Of a stretch of DNA of 64,000 nucleotides, positions 9,001 through 16,029 are shown piece by piece. The notes below the pieces were generated by a model. The model did no database searches. It was not told the DNA's origin and was given only the letters and a program-made list of their open reading frames with translations. The DNA is taken from NCBI GenBank assembly GCA_020638635.1, contig JACKIE010000004.1, forward strand, positions 1 through 64,000, in the 5' to 3' direction. Positions within the stretch are counted from its first letter, which is position 1. The number at the start of each line of letters is the position of its first letter. Both the position numbers and the translations under genes were made by a program. Origin of the DNA: Planctomycetota bacterium. GTDB taxonomy: Bacteria > Planctomycetota > UBA8742 > UBA2392.

Positions 9001-9209
9001 ACCGCCTTGGCGTACTTGCCCTTGGCCTGCTCGCTGACGGCCAGGCTTTCAGCATCCTGGTGGCCCCACAGCGGGTCGGCCTCGACCGTGACCTTGATGC
9101 CGGAGTGGGCAGTCATGCCCTGCAGCTTGAAGTTGCAGAACACCGAGGCCTGGTGCGCGCACAGGGGCGCGGCGGCGAGCAGGATCAGCAGCAGAATGGA
9201 ACGGGTCAT
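6081..9209 (-). CDS. Large secreted protein with repeated carboxypeptidase-regulatory/Ig-like domains
   Basis: A 1042-residue exported protein. The signal peptide is MTRSILLLILLAAAPLCAHQ. The rest is a series of ~90-110 residue beta domains, with repeated motifs such as DAKGEFKLSEDALWAGNYMLTP, ADGAGELSGIVEGEFTLSV, ATGKVAFVGLEAGEYLVIA and GWLYPNVPAGEYLAVV. The G-x-Y-x-L/V pattern after a turn is typical of carboxypeptidase-regulatory-like (prealbumin-fold) and Cna-B-like domains; I estimate seven or more. No peptidase or anchor is seen. The start at 9209, not the longer frame, is chosen because the signal peptide begins there and GGAG lies 8 bases upstream. A cell-surface or periplasmic structural role is inferred. 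Confidence 0.8.
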   Translation of the reverse strand: MTRSILLLILLAAAPLCAHQASVFCNFKLQGMTAHSGIKVTVEADPLWGHQDAESLAVSEQAKGKYAKAVVSGEGETDKLGALRLKVEFSLEGEGVRPTRSVWRDKQQIEAEYCHAKLVVRHEGFKPLSVAIVFTAGEESQSVFNQLTPVITVRGSVINLSDRSPVADLELQLSTWVQVKRPSPVRDGQGRVQYQYVQEPRIWSLKTDAKGEFKLSEDALWAGNYMLTPSGGKLAFSMTSKAARDINLRDGDNDLGALFVVPGGSLKLRVVNSDDDTPVSANCTLQSNNYWRNLTLADGAGELSGIVEGEFTLSVRQNNFWETRHKVSIKAGELTDLGDLKLDPHIALEVIALSEGSTGIETYSVIARMLDGVFPPHNERRFERSADLTAEHTTITGLRRGKWLITVQAKGHARAEVEVDLPAKEPLTVTLTEGGTLKVSVRPDANKRMALFQLFAVRCNSTSYKKLMALKPEEWPMLLSDTTQGGVYATLPSWGEAIEIQAMAPGAYLVLATVESIGWLKQDNVEIEKGKTTSLELAPEPPVMVVTVTRDGKPAADVPLHFVVSNYWHEAPVIVSATTGPDGVCTHEFKSAGNAYVLTERELLYLGKPGAQHDEWHLMLANFKGEGTRLGYGQRVEQAIELHDRNAIWVTLLVKLPEGVTINAPSLNPKLASSDRRRHFQPRQIEGGWLYPNVPAGEYLAVVNLNTGTGERISLTRDIKVDTVPEQTIEIEFEIQTFTVTLGLPAGVDHRQVSVELMPGAKLEDPEQRSMSRQAQPDATGKVAFVGLEAGEYLVIATARNPQGGLQAGAQQLVDTGKTQTLALTLTDDFGTLDLRVEGNPALGGQQHGAIWRVQFFDDMDEEVLPVKPMNAFGRLNMQMEAEYWHDPRLAPDPNLPSSVHGVPVGKYKVVVSAYGLQPVIEHGVEIKRGQTTSLTVTPSAAALLKLTIENMDARSLVQLKAKSAYLDASGKEVNVIAPGKRLFNLMQSREQGGCEAWLLNLTPEVAKVVITIEGHEDIVLPVVAEPGKTILHTANAKPKTD

Positions 9210-9329
9210 GGCAAGCTCCGGTTCGGGGAGTGTCGAAGCCGGATGGTAGTCAAAAAAGCGCGATTCGTCCAATCAAAGCGCAAGCGCTGCGGATAGCCGC
9301 GGCGTGGCGTTCCGGGGCTGATGGCCATC

Positions 9330-10811
9330 CTACAGCGTGTAGGTGCGCCAGGTACCTACCACGATATTGGCCGACTCTCCGTAGGCCTTCATGAAGTAGG
9401 GCGGAGTGGTGAACTGCAACCGATAGTCGGTGTCGTAGTTGCGCCGGTCGAAGTTGCTGGCCAGCGCCGTGCTGGGGTAGTCTCCGTTGATGATACCGCC
9501 GCAGACCCACAGCTCGCGACTGGTGGCGGGACCCACCGCGCCGCGCGCGGCCTTGTTTACGCCCATGTATACGCCGTCCAGGCTGTACTGGTTGGCGTGG
9601 TGACCGATATCCGGCGGGTCGCGGCTGGGGTCGTCGGTGACGTCGGCATAGTCAGGCAGCGGCGCCCACAAGATGGTCTCAAAGGTGATGTCGTGGTTGG
9701 ACAGCACACCCAGCATCTCGCGATAGCCCAGCGCCTGCTCGCTGGTCTTCTCCGTGAAGCGGCGCAGGTTCGGGTTGTCCAGCAGCGTCCGGTAACTGAC
9801 GTTACGGGTGACCCGGACGTCATGCTCGCAGGCTATGGTGACGCGTTTGTAGTCCAGCACGCCCCAGACGTCGAGCTCGCCGTGCGATGCCTTGTTGGCC
9901 GTCTGCGCCGTGAGCCCCCAGCTGTCCACTCCCTGTGGCGCCAGGCCGCTGTCTATGTAGATCACACTGTTGTCGGGGATCTCCAGCAGTTCCGTGCGCA
10001 GCTCGTAGTGGTTCGGGTTGTAGTTGGTGCCCGTGCCGGTGAAACGATACTCGAAGGTGCGCACGAAGTGCTGGTCAACCAGCTCGATCGAGATGGTGTT
10101 GGCGTAGAACAACGTGCCGCTGGCTTCGGCGGCGGCACGCATCGGCGCCAGCCCGTAAGCCTCGGGCGGGATGGTGACGACCGGCGCGTACTCGGTGAAA
10201 CCCTTCTTGAAGTTGTAGACGTAGTCCACGTAGTTCAGCACCTTCTCGCTGGTATCCACGTCCCCAAAGAACTCGATACCCGGCTGGTTGGACAGGTTGA
10301 TGCTGCCCTTCGAATAAAAGTTCCCCACGCACTTGAAGTAACTGCCGATGAACGTGGTGTTGTTCGAGCCGAAAAACAGCGCGTAGTCGGCGAAGTTCGC
10401 GGCCTGGATCTTGTATTCGACGACCCGGTTGCGATCGAACGCTCCGGTTGCGATGCCGCGGATGCGCGCGTGGGTCAAACCCGGGTAACCCATGGGCATG
10501 GCCTGAACCTGCACCTGCAGGCCGTTGATTGTCATGGGCCCGCCGATGTCGTTCCATCCGTTCGTGGGCAGCAGAGCGGACCAGTCCTCCTGCACGCCCG
10601 GCACCAGGGTAAAGCGTCCGCGCATGGCCTCCAGGCCGGCCTCGGCGGCGATCAACAGGCGCACGTCGTAGCTGGAGCGCACCATGCCGAGGCGGGTGAT
10701 GGTGGACATCGACAGCAGGGCGATCCCCGCGACCGAGATGACCACGAACAGCAACAGGGCGGCCTCAAGCACGCTGCCGCGACGGGACTCGACGGGTAGT
10801 CTGGCGGGCAT
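9330..10811 (-). CDS. PilX-like/DUF4900-type surface protein, copy A
   Basis: A 493-residue protein with a prepilin-like N-terminus: short basic leader ending in RRG, then a hydrophobic helix (SVLEAALLLFVVISVAGIALL). The body continues TRLGMVRSSYDVRLLIAAEAGLEAMRG, the usual PilX-type AAEAGLE pattern. The large C-terminal part resembles the DUF4900 type of pilus-associated protein and ends YGESAN...GTWRTYTL. It is a clear paralog of the gene at 11007-12485; the two agree over nearly their whole length. I use the ATG at 10811, with GGGAGAG just upstream, because the longer frame has no sensible N-terminus. Likely a minor pilin or pseudopilus-associated protein, perhaps working with the secretin at 1-560. 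Confidence 0.7.
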   Translation of the reverse strand: MPARLPVESRRGSVLEAALLLFVVISVAGIALLSMSTITRLGMVRSSYDVRLLIAAEAGLEAMRGRFTLVPGVQEDWSALLPTNGWNDIGGPMTINGLQVQVQAMPMGYPGLTHARIRGIATGAFDRNRVVEYKIQAANFADYALFFGSNNTTFIGSYFKCVGNFYSKGSINLSNQPGIEFFGDVDTSEKVLNYVDYVYNFKKGFTEYAPVVTIPPEAYGLAPMRAAAEASGTLFYANTISIELVDQHFVRTFEYRFTGTGTNYNPNHYELRTELLEIPDNSVIYIDSGLAPQGVDSWGLTAQTANKASHGELDVWGVLDYKRVTIACEHDVRVTRNVSYRTLLDNPNLRRFTEKTSEQALGYREMLGVLSNHDITFETILWAPLPDYADVTDDPSRDPPDIGHHANQYSLDGVYMGVNKAARGAVGPATSRELWVCGGIINGDYPSTALASNFDRRNYDTDYRLQFTTPPYFMKAYGESANIVVGTWRTYTL

Positions 10812-11006
10812 GGGTACTCTCCCAAGTTCGGCTGCCGGGCAGCACTGAAGTTGTAACGCAACAATTGCACCCATGAATCCACGCGCGAGGAACAATTCAG
10901 GCGGGCCGGCAACGCCACGGGGCGGGAGCCTGCCCGGAAACCCACCCGCGGCCGACGCGTGAGGCAGGCTCCGAACCGGTCTCACTCCGGGTTTCCAGAC
11001 AGGCCC

Positions 11007-12485
11007 TTAGAGTGTGTAGGTGCGCCAGGTGCCCTTGATGGTGTTCGCGGATTCGCCGTAGGCCTTCAGGAAGTAGGGCGGCGTGGTTGTCTGGAGGCGA
11101 TAGTCGGTGTCGTAGTTACGGCGGTCGAAGTTGCTGGAGAGCTCGGTGCTCGGGTGGTCGCCGTTGATGATGCCGCCGCACACCCACAGCTCCTTGTTGT
11201 TGCCGCTGGCATTGTTGCCGCGCCGCGCCTTCTTGACGCCCATGTACACGCCGTCGAGGCTGTACTGTTGGTTCTCATGGCCCGTGTCGGGCGGGCTGAG
11301 GCTGGCGTTGTCGGTCACGCGCGCCGCAGACGCCAGGGATGTCCAGTTCGCGGTCATGAAGTTCACATCGTTCGCGGACACCACGCCCAGCATCTCACGA
11401 TAACCCAGCGCGCCGGCCAGCTTCTTCTGCGTGAAGCGGCGGTAGTCGGGGTTGTTCAGCAAGGTCTGGTAGCTGATGTTGTTGGTTACCCGCACGTCAA
11501 TCTCGGCCGCCACCGTCACCCGCTTCCAGTACAAACTGCCCCACATGTCGATGCTGCCGTTGCGGGCCTGGTTTGCGCGGTTGGCGCCCACGTTGTAGGT
11601 GTCTACACCCGGGGGCGGGCTGCTGCTGTCGATGTAGATCACGCTGTTGTCGGGAATCTCCAGCGTCTCGGTGCGCACGTCGTACTCGGTGTGCTTGTAG
11701 TTGTAGCCGGTGCCCTGGTAGCGGTACTGGTAGGTACGGATGAACCGCTGCCCGTCCAGCTCGATCGAAAGCGTGTTGGCGTAGAACAGCGTGCCTGATG
11801 TGGCGGCCGCGCTGCGCATCACGTCCAGCCCGTAGGCCTGGGGCGGGATGGTGACGTCGGGCGCGTACTCGGTGAAGCCTTTCTTGAAGTTGTAGGCGTA
11901 GTCGGGGTAGTTCATCACCTTGCCCATGGTATCGACGTTGCCGAAGAACTCGATGCCGGCGCCGTGGCCCAGGTTGACGTGGCCCTTGCTGTAGAAGTTG
12001 CCTACCATCTTGAAGTAGTCACCGATGCCGACCGTGTTGAACGAGCCGAAGTAGAGTGCGTAATCGGCGAAGTTTGCGGCCTGGATGGTGTACTCAACCA
12101 CCCGGGTCTTCTTCGCGCCGAAGGCAACACCCCGGATGCGGGCCTGCGGCGTGCCCGGATAGCCGGTGGGCGCCGCCTGAACCTGCACGCTTATGCCGTT
12201 GATGCGCATCGGGCCGCCGACGTCGTTCCAACCCGGATTCGGCGTCAGGCTGGACCAGTCGTCCTGCACGCCCGGCACCAGAGTGAAGCGTCCGCGAACG
12301 GTTTCCAGGCCGGCCTCGGCCGCGATCAACAGGCGCACGTCCGCGCCTGCCTCGACGATCTTGAGGCGCGTGATGGTGGATATGGAGAGCAGCGCCCCGC
12401 CGGCGACGGCGATGAGCGCGGCCAGGAACATGGCGATGGCCAGTGTCGCGCCCCGGCGATGTTTGCGTTTGCCTAAGGATTTCAT
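11007..12485 (-). CDS. PilX-like/DUF4900-type surface protein, copy B
   Basis: A 492-residue paralog of the neighbouring 9330-10811 gene. N-terminus MKSLGKRKHRRGATLAIA, then a hydrophobic helix and TRLKIVEAGADVRLLIAAEAGLETVRG. Shared blocks include FTLVPGVQ.DW, NFADYAL.FGS, GIEFFG.VDT, YNFKKGFTEYAP, NSVIYIDS, ALGYREMLGV and FDRRNYDTDYRLQ. Unlike ordinary type IV prepilins, it has no Glu at position 5 of the mature helix, as in some PilX and K-type minor pilins. The start at 12485 has only a GGGGG-like ribosome site. An AT-rich region upstream (12526-12606) is the likely promoter for both copies. The intervening 195 bases are GC-rich and hold no gene. Confidence 0.7.
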   Translation of the reverse strand: MKSLGKRKHRRGATLAIAMFLAALIAVAGGALLSISTITRLKIVEAGADVRLLIAAEAGLETVRGRFTLVPGVQDDWSSLTPNPGWNDVGGPMRINGISVQVQAAPTGYPGTPQARIRGVAFGAKKTRVVEYTIQAANFADYALYFGSFNTVGIGDYFKMVGNFYSKGHVNLGHGAGIEFFGNVDTMGKVMNYPDYAYNFKKGFTEYAPDVTIPPQAYGLDVMRSAAATSGTLFYANTLSIELDGQRFIRTYQYRYQGTGYNYKHTEYDVRTETLEIPDNSVIYIDSSSPPPGVDTYNVGANRANQARNGSIDMWGSLYWKRVTVAAEIDVRVTNNISYQTLLNNPDYRRFTQKKLAGALGYREMLGVVSANDVNFMTANWTSLASAARVTDNASLSPPDTGHENQQYSLDGVYMGVKKARRGNNASGNNKELWVCGGIINGDHPSTELSSNFDRRNYDTDYRLQTTTPPYFLKAYGESANTIKGTWRTYTL

Positions 12486-12525
12486 GAGCAGCCCCCGTTC
12501 GATCCAGCAGCCTCGGCACAACTGC

Positions 12526-12606
12526 ACACACTATACCATGCAAGTTGTGCGTATAGTGCAAATTCACACCAATCTACCGAATAAACGGACAGATTGCACA
12601 TTATAA
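12526..12606 (-). promoter_or_regulatory. AT-rich upstream region with repeated GCAC/TATA motifs
   Basis: This is one of the few AT-rich stretches in the window, directly upstream of the PilX-like copy B. On the minus strand TATAAT occurs at 12605-12600. The motif GCAC(A/T)..TATA occurs three times in alternating orientation (around 12520, 12551-12563 and 12593-12605), and ACTATAC / GTATAGT form an inverted pair. A promoter with an operator is plausible. No good -35 box is seen. Confidence 0.35.
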
Positions 12607-12658
12607 TCCAACTAGCCTGATGCTTGACTCAGGATGAAATATTGCTCAATGAATGATT

Positions 12659-13120
12659 TTAGCGTTTCCGCTGACCGGAAACGGTCAGCTGCCCCACCAT
12701 CGCGGCGATGCGGCGGGCGCGGGTTTCGGGCTTTTTGGCCTCTTCGATGGCCTCTACGTGCTCGCGCTGGTGGCTGTAGCTGAGTTGCTGCCACTGCGCC
12801 CAGGCCTTGCCGGCCTTGAGCGCCTTCACCAGGTCGGCCGGCGGCTTCACTTCGCGCACGTCGGTGTCGAGCTCAAGCGTCACACGCACCAGCTGGCCGC
12901 CCTGCACGCCCGCGGCCTCGCGGTTGCTGCGGCGCAGGGGGATGAAGGTCTGGCCGCCCATGCGCGCGATGGTGCTGCGGAACGTGTAGCTGTTGACGGT
13001 GACCTTCACCGGCGCGCGGACTTTGCCGAACACCGGCTTGGGATCAAACGGCACTTCAATAGCGCACAGAGACGAATCATCGTCCGAGATAATGGTGGTG
13101 GTGTAGTTCCGCACCGTCAC
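12659..13120 (-). CDS. DUF1905 / YdeI (OmdA, bacteriocin-protection) domain protein
   Basis: A 153-residue soluble protein with two recognisable parts. Residues ~15-90 match DUF1905 (FDPKPVFGKVRAPVKVTVN, GGQTFIPLRRSNREAAG, GQLVRVTLELDTD). Residues ~95-150 match the YdeI/OmdA domain (PPADLVKAL, W.QLSYSHQREHVEAIEEAKKPETRARRIAAMVGQL). The molecular function is not established; the family name comes from a proposed link with bacteriocin resistance. The start codon is GTG. TGC-TATCCT lies 7 bases upstream with no Shine-Dalgarno sequence, so this mRNA is probably leaderless. Confidence 0.85.
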   Translation of the reverse strand: MTVRNYTTTIISDDDSSLCAIEVPFDPKPVFGKVRAPVKVTVNSYTFRSTIARMGGQTFIPLRRSNREAAGVQGGQLVRVTLELDTDVREVKPPADLVKALKAGKAWAQWQQLSYSHQREHVEAIEEAKKPETRARRIAAMVGQLTVSGQRKR

Positions 13121-13139
13121 GGGTTAAAGGATAGCAGCA

Positions 13140-13261
13140 GGGGACTGTCCCCGCAGCCAGCCCACCGAAGCCTTGGCGAAGGTGGGTTGGGGACTGTTCC
13201 CGTCGTCAACTACTGTCGTCGCATCCGATAACGGGGACAGTCCCGTTCCGCGACAGTCCCC
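13140..13261. repeat. Cluster of GGGGACTGTCCC-type palindromes
   Basis: Four copies of a GGGACAGTCCC/GGGACTGTCCC palindrome occur in 122 bases: 13140-13152, about 13189-13201, 13232-13245 and a half-like copy at 13249-13261. A 26-bp hairpin repeat lies among them at 13161-13186. They fill the gap between the DUF1905 gene and the end of the C45 gene. No gene is present. Confidence 0.7.
13161..13186 (+). repeat. 26-bp covarying hairpin repeat, copy 2
   Basis: Arms CCCACC / GGTGGG enclose a 14-base centre with AGCCTTGGCG, aligned base for base with the copies at 4930-4955 and 18601-18626. Confidence 0.7.
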
Positions 13262-13268
13262 AACGCTG

Positions 13269-14573
13269 CTAGACGTTCGCCAGCTCGACGGGTTCGGCCT
13301 GTGCGAGGGCGTGTTCGGGGAAGAGCTGCTGCTTGTTCAGGCTTACCCAGTGGCCGGGGCCTCGGCCGTTGTTCCTAAAACTTACTTCCATGCTGAGTTG
13401 CTCGGGACGCATGATCACGCGCTGCAGATTGATCGGCGGGATGCCCGTGGCCTGCAGGGCGTCCTTGATGGCCTGCACGTCGAAGGGCTCGCCGCTGTTC
13501 ACGCGCCGGTGCAGCTTGCCGTAGCGCATGGCGCTGCTGAACCAGGTGAACGCGAAACGCTTGATGCGCGCGTCATGATAGTGGTTGGTGCAGATCGCCG
13601 CCGGGTTCTGCTCCGTCGTGTACTCGGTGATCGGGTCGGCCGGGTGAAGCTGGAAGCGCGCGGCCGTGCGCGAAGCGTCGGCCAAGATCAGGTTCGTCGC
13701 CGTGCAGAACGGCCGTGTCTGCAACAAGGAATCGGCCTGCCGCACCGAGGCGCACTCGTGCAGCAGGCGCCGGAACACCAGGGGGAAAGGCTGGCCGCGC
13801 AGGTGCTCGTGCCGTTGCTGGCCGTAGACCAGCATCATGGAAAGAGCCAGACCGTGGGTATTCAGGCCGGTGAGGACGCCCAGAAAGCCGGGCCAGGTGA
13901 CGCCGGCGTAGCGAAATGGGGTCAGGCTCCGGAGCGAAGCGGAGGTGCCTGACCCCATTTCGCTTGAGCCCGAGCCCGTGAGAGGGTCAGGCACATTTTC
14001 GCCCGTGCCGGACGAAAATGAGCCAGACCCTTGCGGTTCATACACAACCACAATGTTCGCCTCATGCGCGATGCTGAGGCTGGGGAAGTCGAGGTTGCGG
14101 CCGATGAGCATTTCGCCATCGCGGCTCAGTTTGTCGTGGACGGCGATGGTGCTGCAGGCGGCGACCTTGTGGATGTCGAGGAAGCACTGGCCGACGAGAA
14201 TCTCGTCGTAGCTGAGCTCGCTGGTTTCGCTGAAGCCGCGCATTTCCTCGGTGAACCAGTCGGGCAGCTGGGGCTCCATTTCGCGGGCGATTTTCAGGTC
14301 GCCGTTGAAGTCGGGCGCGAAGCAGCGCATGTAACTGTGGAAGGTGTCGTAGGCCTGCGCGCCCACCAGGTTGCCGAGCGCGCGGCCCATTTCGCGGTGC
14401 GTGCCGCGCAGGTGCAGCAGGGGCACGCCGTCGATCAAGCGCAGCGAGCCGTGCTCGATTTCCAGTTCGCGGAAGGGGGTGACGCGGCGGCCACCGTTGA
14501 GAATGCGCCCTTTGGCCATCTTGAGCGGGATGGAGAGTTCGCGGAATGGGAGTTTCTTGAGCCAGCGAGCCAT
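13269..14573 (-). CDS. C45-family acyltransferase/peptidase-like hydrolase with an in-frame palindrome insertion
   Basis: A 434-residue member of the peptidase C45 (isopenicillin N acyltransferase-like, Ntn-hydrolase) family. Seen: LHLRGTHREMGRALG at 53-67, C140 in VAACSTIAVHDK followed by GEMLIGRNLDFP, the usual nucleophile Cys plus downstream Arg/Asn/Asp pattern. In true C45 enzymes the Cys becomes N-terminal by self-cleavage; here that would leave a ~295-residue chain. Residues ~181-220 are Gly/Ser-rich and encoded by a pair of palindromes (13911-14031) that look inserted; removing them would join VVVYEP to FRYAGVTWPGF, a normal C45 core. Substrate unknown. Ribosome site GGAGAA lies just upstream of 14573 and the promoter carries two operators. 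Confidence 0.82.
   Translation of the reverse strand: MARWLKKLPFRELSIPLKMAKGRILNGGRRVTPFRELEIEHGSLRLIDGVPLLHLRGTHREMGRALGNLVGAQAYDTFHSYMRCFAPDFNGDLKIAREMEPQLPDWFTEEMRGFSETSELSYDEILVGQCFLDIHKVAACSTIAVHDKLSRDGEMLIGRNLDFPSLSIAHEANIVVVYEPQGSGSFSSGTGENVPDPLTGSGSSEMGSGTSASLRSLTPFRYAGVTWPGFLGVLTGLNTHGLALSMMLVYGQQRHEHLRGQPFPLVFRRLLHECASVRQADSLLQTRPFCTATNLILADASRTAARFQLHPADPITEYTTEQNPAAICTNHYHDARIKRFAFTWFSSAMRYGKLHRRVNSGEPFDVQAIKDALQATGIPPINLQRVIMRPEQLSMEVSFRNNGRGPGHWVSLNKQQLFPEHALAQAEPVELANV
13911..14031. repeat. Two palindromes inserted in frame in the C45 gene
   Basis: 13911-13963 has perfect 17-bp arms (GCGAAATGGGGTCAGGC and its complement) around a 19-base centre that can itself pair (CTCCG / CGGAG). 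13983-14031 has 19-bp arms with two mismatches (AGGGTCAGGCACATTTTCG against its partner) and an 11-base centre. All four arms share GGGTCAGGC or GGGTCTGGC. The pair encodes ~40 Gly/Ser-rich residues without breaking the frame. Confidence 0.8.
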
Positions 14574-14582
14574 GGGTTCTCC

Positions 14583-14615
14583 ATAACGGCGTTATGCAAA
14601 CTATAACGTCGTTAT
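14583..14615. promoter_or_regulatory. Twin ATAACGnCGTTAT operators
   Basis: Two 13-bp palindromes, ATAACGGCGTTAT at 14583-14595 and ATAACGTCGTTAT at 14603-14615, have centres exactly 20 bases apart, i.e. on the same face of the helix. One overlaps the -10 box and the other lies just after the predicted transcription start of the C45 gene. This is the arrangement expected for a repressor that binds as a dimer, for example a TetR- or GntR-type protein; no such regulator is encoded in the window. Confidence 0.75.
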
Positions 14616-14628
14616 GATTCTGATACAA
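14600..14628 (-). promoter_or_regulatory. Sigma-70-type promoter of the C45 gene
   Basis: On the minus strand TTGTAT (14628-14623), 17 bases, then TATAGT (14605-14600). The predicted start of transcription is about 14593, leaving a ~20-base leader that holds the GGAGAA ribosome site. Confidence 0.7.
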
Positions 14629-15088
14629 GGGTTTTCATCATAGCGGTTTCGCGCAGCACGGGGCTACGGCCGACAGGTCGGCGCCTCACTTCTTCGCACA
14701 GGAAATCCCACGCGGGGGCGCAAAGGCGCAAAGAGCTGAACGAGCAGGGCGAGTCCTTCGCGCCGCCGCGCCTTCGCGTGGTTCATTTGTCAGGATGAAC
14801 AGGAGTGAAATGGAAACGGGTTCGCGGTGGCCCGGGCCTTCAAGAGCCCGCGTCCTGTTCAATCCTGTCCGTCCTGACCAAATGTACTTCTTCGCTCCTT
14901 CGCTTCATCGCGTTTACAATGCACTGAAACACGAAGAAACGAAGGAGCGAAGGGCTGGCAATGCGGGGCACACACATTGCGCCGCAGTTCTTCGCGAACT
15001 TCGCAACCTTCGCCTCTTCGCGTGATGCAGTTCCGCCGTGCCAAGGCGTGCGCTTACGCTTTGTGCGCGTTGTCGCTACCCTTGCTGT
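14625..15088. repeat. Intergenic repeat region: CGCGAAGG palindromes and ~90-bp palindrome copy A1
   Basis: No gene is seen. 14709-14729 (CACGCGGGGGCGCAAAGGCGC) and 14764-14781 form an inverted pair. The 90-bp palindromic repeat copy A1 occupies 14789-14878, bounded by TGTCAGGATGAACAGGA and its near-complement, with GGCCCGGGCC in the middle. 14888-14960 holds an inverted pair based on CTTCGCTCCTTCG / CGAAGGAGCGAAGG. Open frames across this stretch follow the repeats and are not genes. Confidence 0.75.
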
Positions 15089-15934
15089 ATGCGCGTTGAG
15101 ATGGAAGTTTTAGGCAGCGGCACCAGCAGCGGCATACCGACCATCGGCTGCGACTGCTGGGTGTGCAACTCCTCAAACCCGCGCAACAAGCGGCTGCGCA
15201 GCAGCGTGCTGTTCCGGCTTGGCGGCGGCGATGACGAGCGCCGCCTGCTGGTGGACGTCACCCCCGACATCCGCATCCAGGCCCTGCGCGCCGGCCTTTC
15301 CTCCGTCCACGGCGTGCTGATCACCCACACCCACGCCGACCACTGCCACGGGCTCGATGACCTGCGCGGCCTGTACTGGGGCGGCGGGCGCGTGCCGATC
15401 CCCCTGTGGGCCTACCCCGAGGCGCTGGCCCAGTTGCGCCGCACCTTCGCCTACATCTTTGACGCCGACTACGACTACAAGGGCATCGTCAAGCTCGAGC
15501 CCCAGGTGTTCGAGCACCAACCCTTCGAGGCCGCCGGCGTTACCGTGCAGCCGATCCCGGTGGTGCACGGCAACATGCGTGTGGCGGGCTTTCGTATCGG
15601 CGAATGCGCCTACATCACGGACACCAACGAGGTGCCGGACACCAGCATCCAGCTGCTCAAGGGCGTGCGCCTGCTGATTCTCGACGCCCTGCGCCGCGCC
15701 CCGCACCCCACGCACCTCAGCCTGCCCAAGGCGCTGGAGACAGCCGAGAAAATCGGCGTCGAGCGGGTGTTCTTCACCCACATCAACCACGACCTCGAGC
15801 ACGAAAGCATCAACAAGGAATTGCCCGACTGGGCCGGGCTCGGCTACGACCGCCTGAAAGTGGCGATAGAAGACGACGGCCGCATCAGCGTGACGGAGCC
15901 CGAAGCAAACGGCCCGCCACCGATCGCATTTTGA
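15089..15934 (+). CDS. PhnP-like metallo-beta-lactamase-fold hydrolase
   Basis: A 281-residue MBL-fold phosphodiesterase-type protein. It begins with the PhnP-like pattern GSGTSSGIPTIGCDCWVC and NPRNKRLRSS, where the C21/C23/C26 cluster resembles the structural zinc site of PhnP. The active-site motif is H80-T-H82-A-D84-H85 (LITHTHADHCHGLDDLRG), with later metal ligands in VVHGNM, ITDTNE and FTHINHD. PhnP cleaves 5-phosphoribosyl 1,2-cyclic phosphate; no phn genes are nearby, so only the family is safe. ATG 15089 is chosen because TACCCT lies 6 bases upstream and there is no ribosome site; ATG 15101 is an alternative. Confidence 0.87.
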   Translation: MRVEMEVLGSGTSSGIPTIGCDCWVCNSSNPRNKRLRSSVLFRLGGGDDERRLLVDVTPDIRIQALRAGLSSVHGVLITHTHADHCHGLDDLRGLYWGGGRVPIPLWAYPEALAQLRRTFAYIFDADYDYKGIVKLEPQVFEHQPFEAAGVTVQPIPVVHGNMRVAGFRIGECAYITDTNEVPDTSIQLLKGVRLLILDALRRAPHPTHLSLPKALETAEKIGVERVFFTHINHDLEHESINKELPDWAGLGYDRLKVAIEDDGRISVTEPEANGPPPIAF

Positions 15935-15942
15935 ACTGCAGC

Positions 15943-16013
15943 CTCGCGCAGAGTACACGGAGAACGCAGAGTAGCTGCAGTGTTTCTCCGCGCCCTCTGC
16001 GTGCTCTGCGCGA
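15943..16013. repeat. GCAGAG-type inverted repeat
   Basis: CTCGCGCAGAGTACACGGAG and the downstream CTCTGCGTGCTCTGCGCGA form a ~70-bp imperfect palindrome between the MBL and phosphatase genes. Confidence 0.6.
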
Positions 16014-16029
16014 TGTTTTGGTGACCCTT

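Noticed and set aside
13140..13261. GGGGACTGTCCC palindromes as an iteron origin of replication
   Set aside because: No dnaA/repA gene, no AT-rich unwinding element and no regular iteron spacing; it looks like an intergenic repeat cluster.
14795..15025. Open frames in the repeat region before the MBL gene
   Set aside because: They are translations of the ~90-bp and CGAAGG palindromes; the same peptides recur at the other copies.
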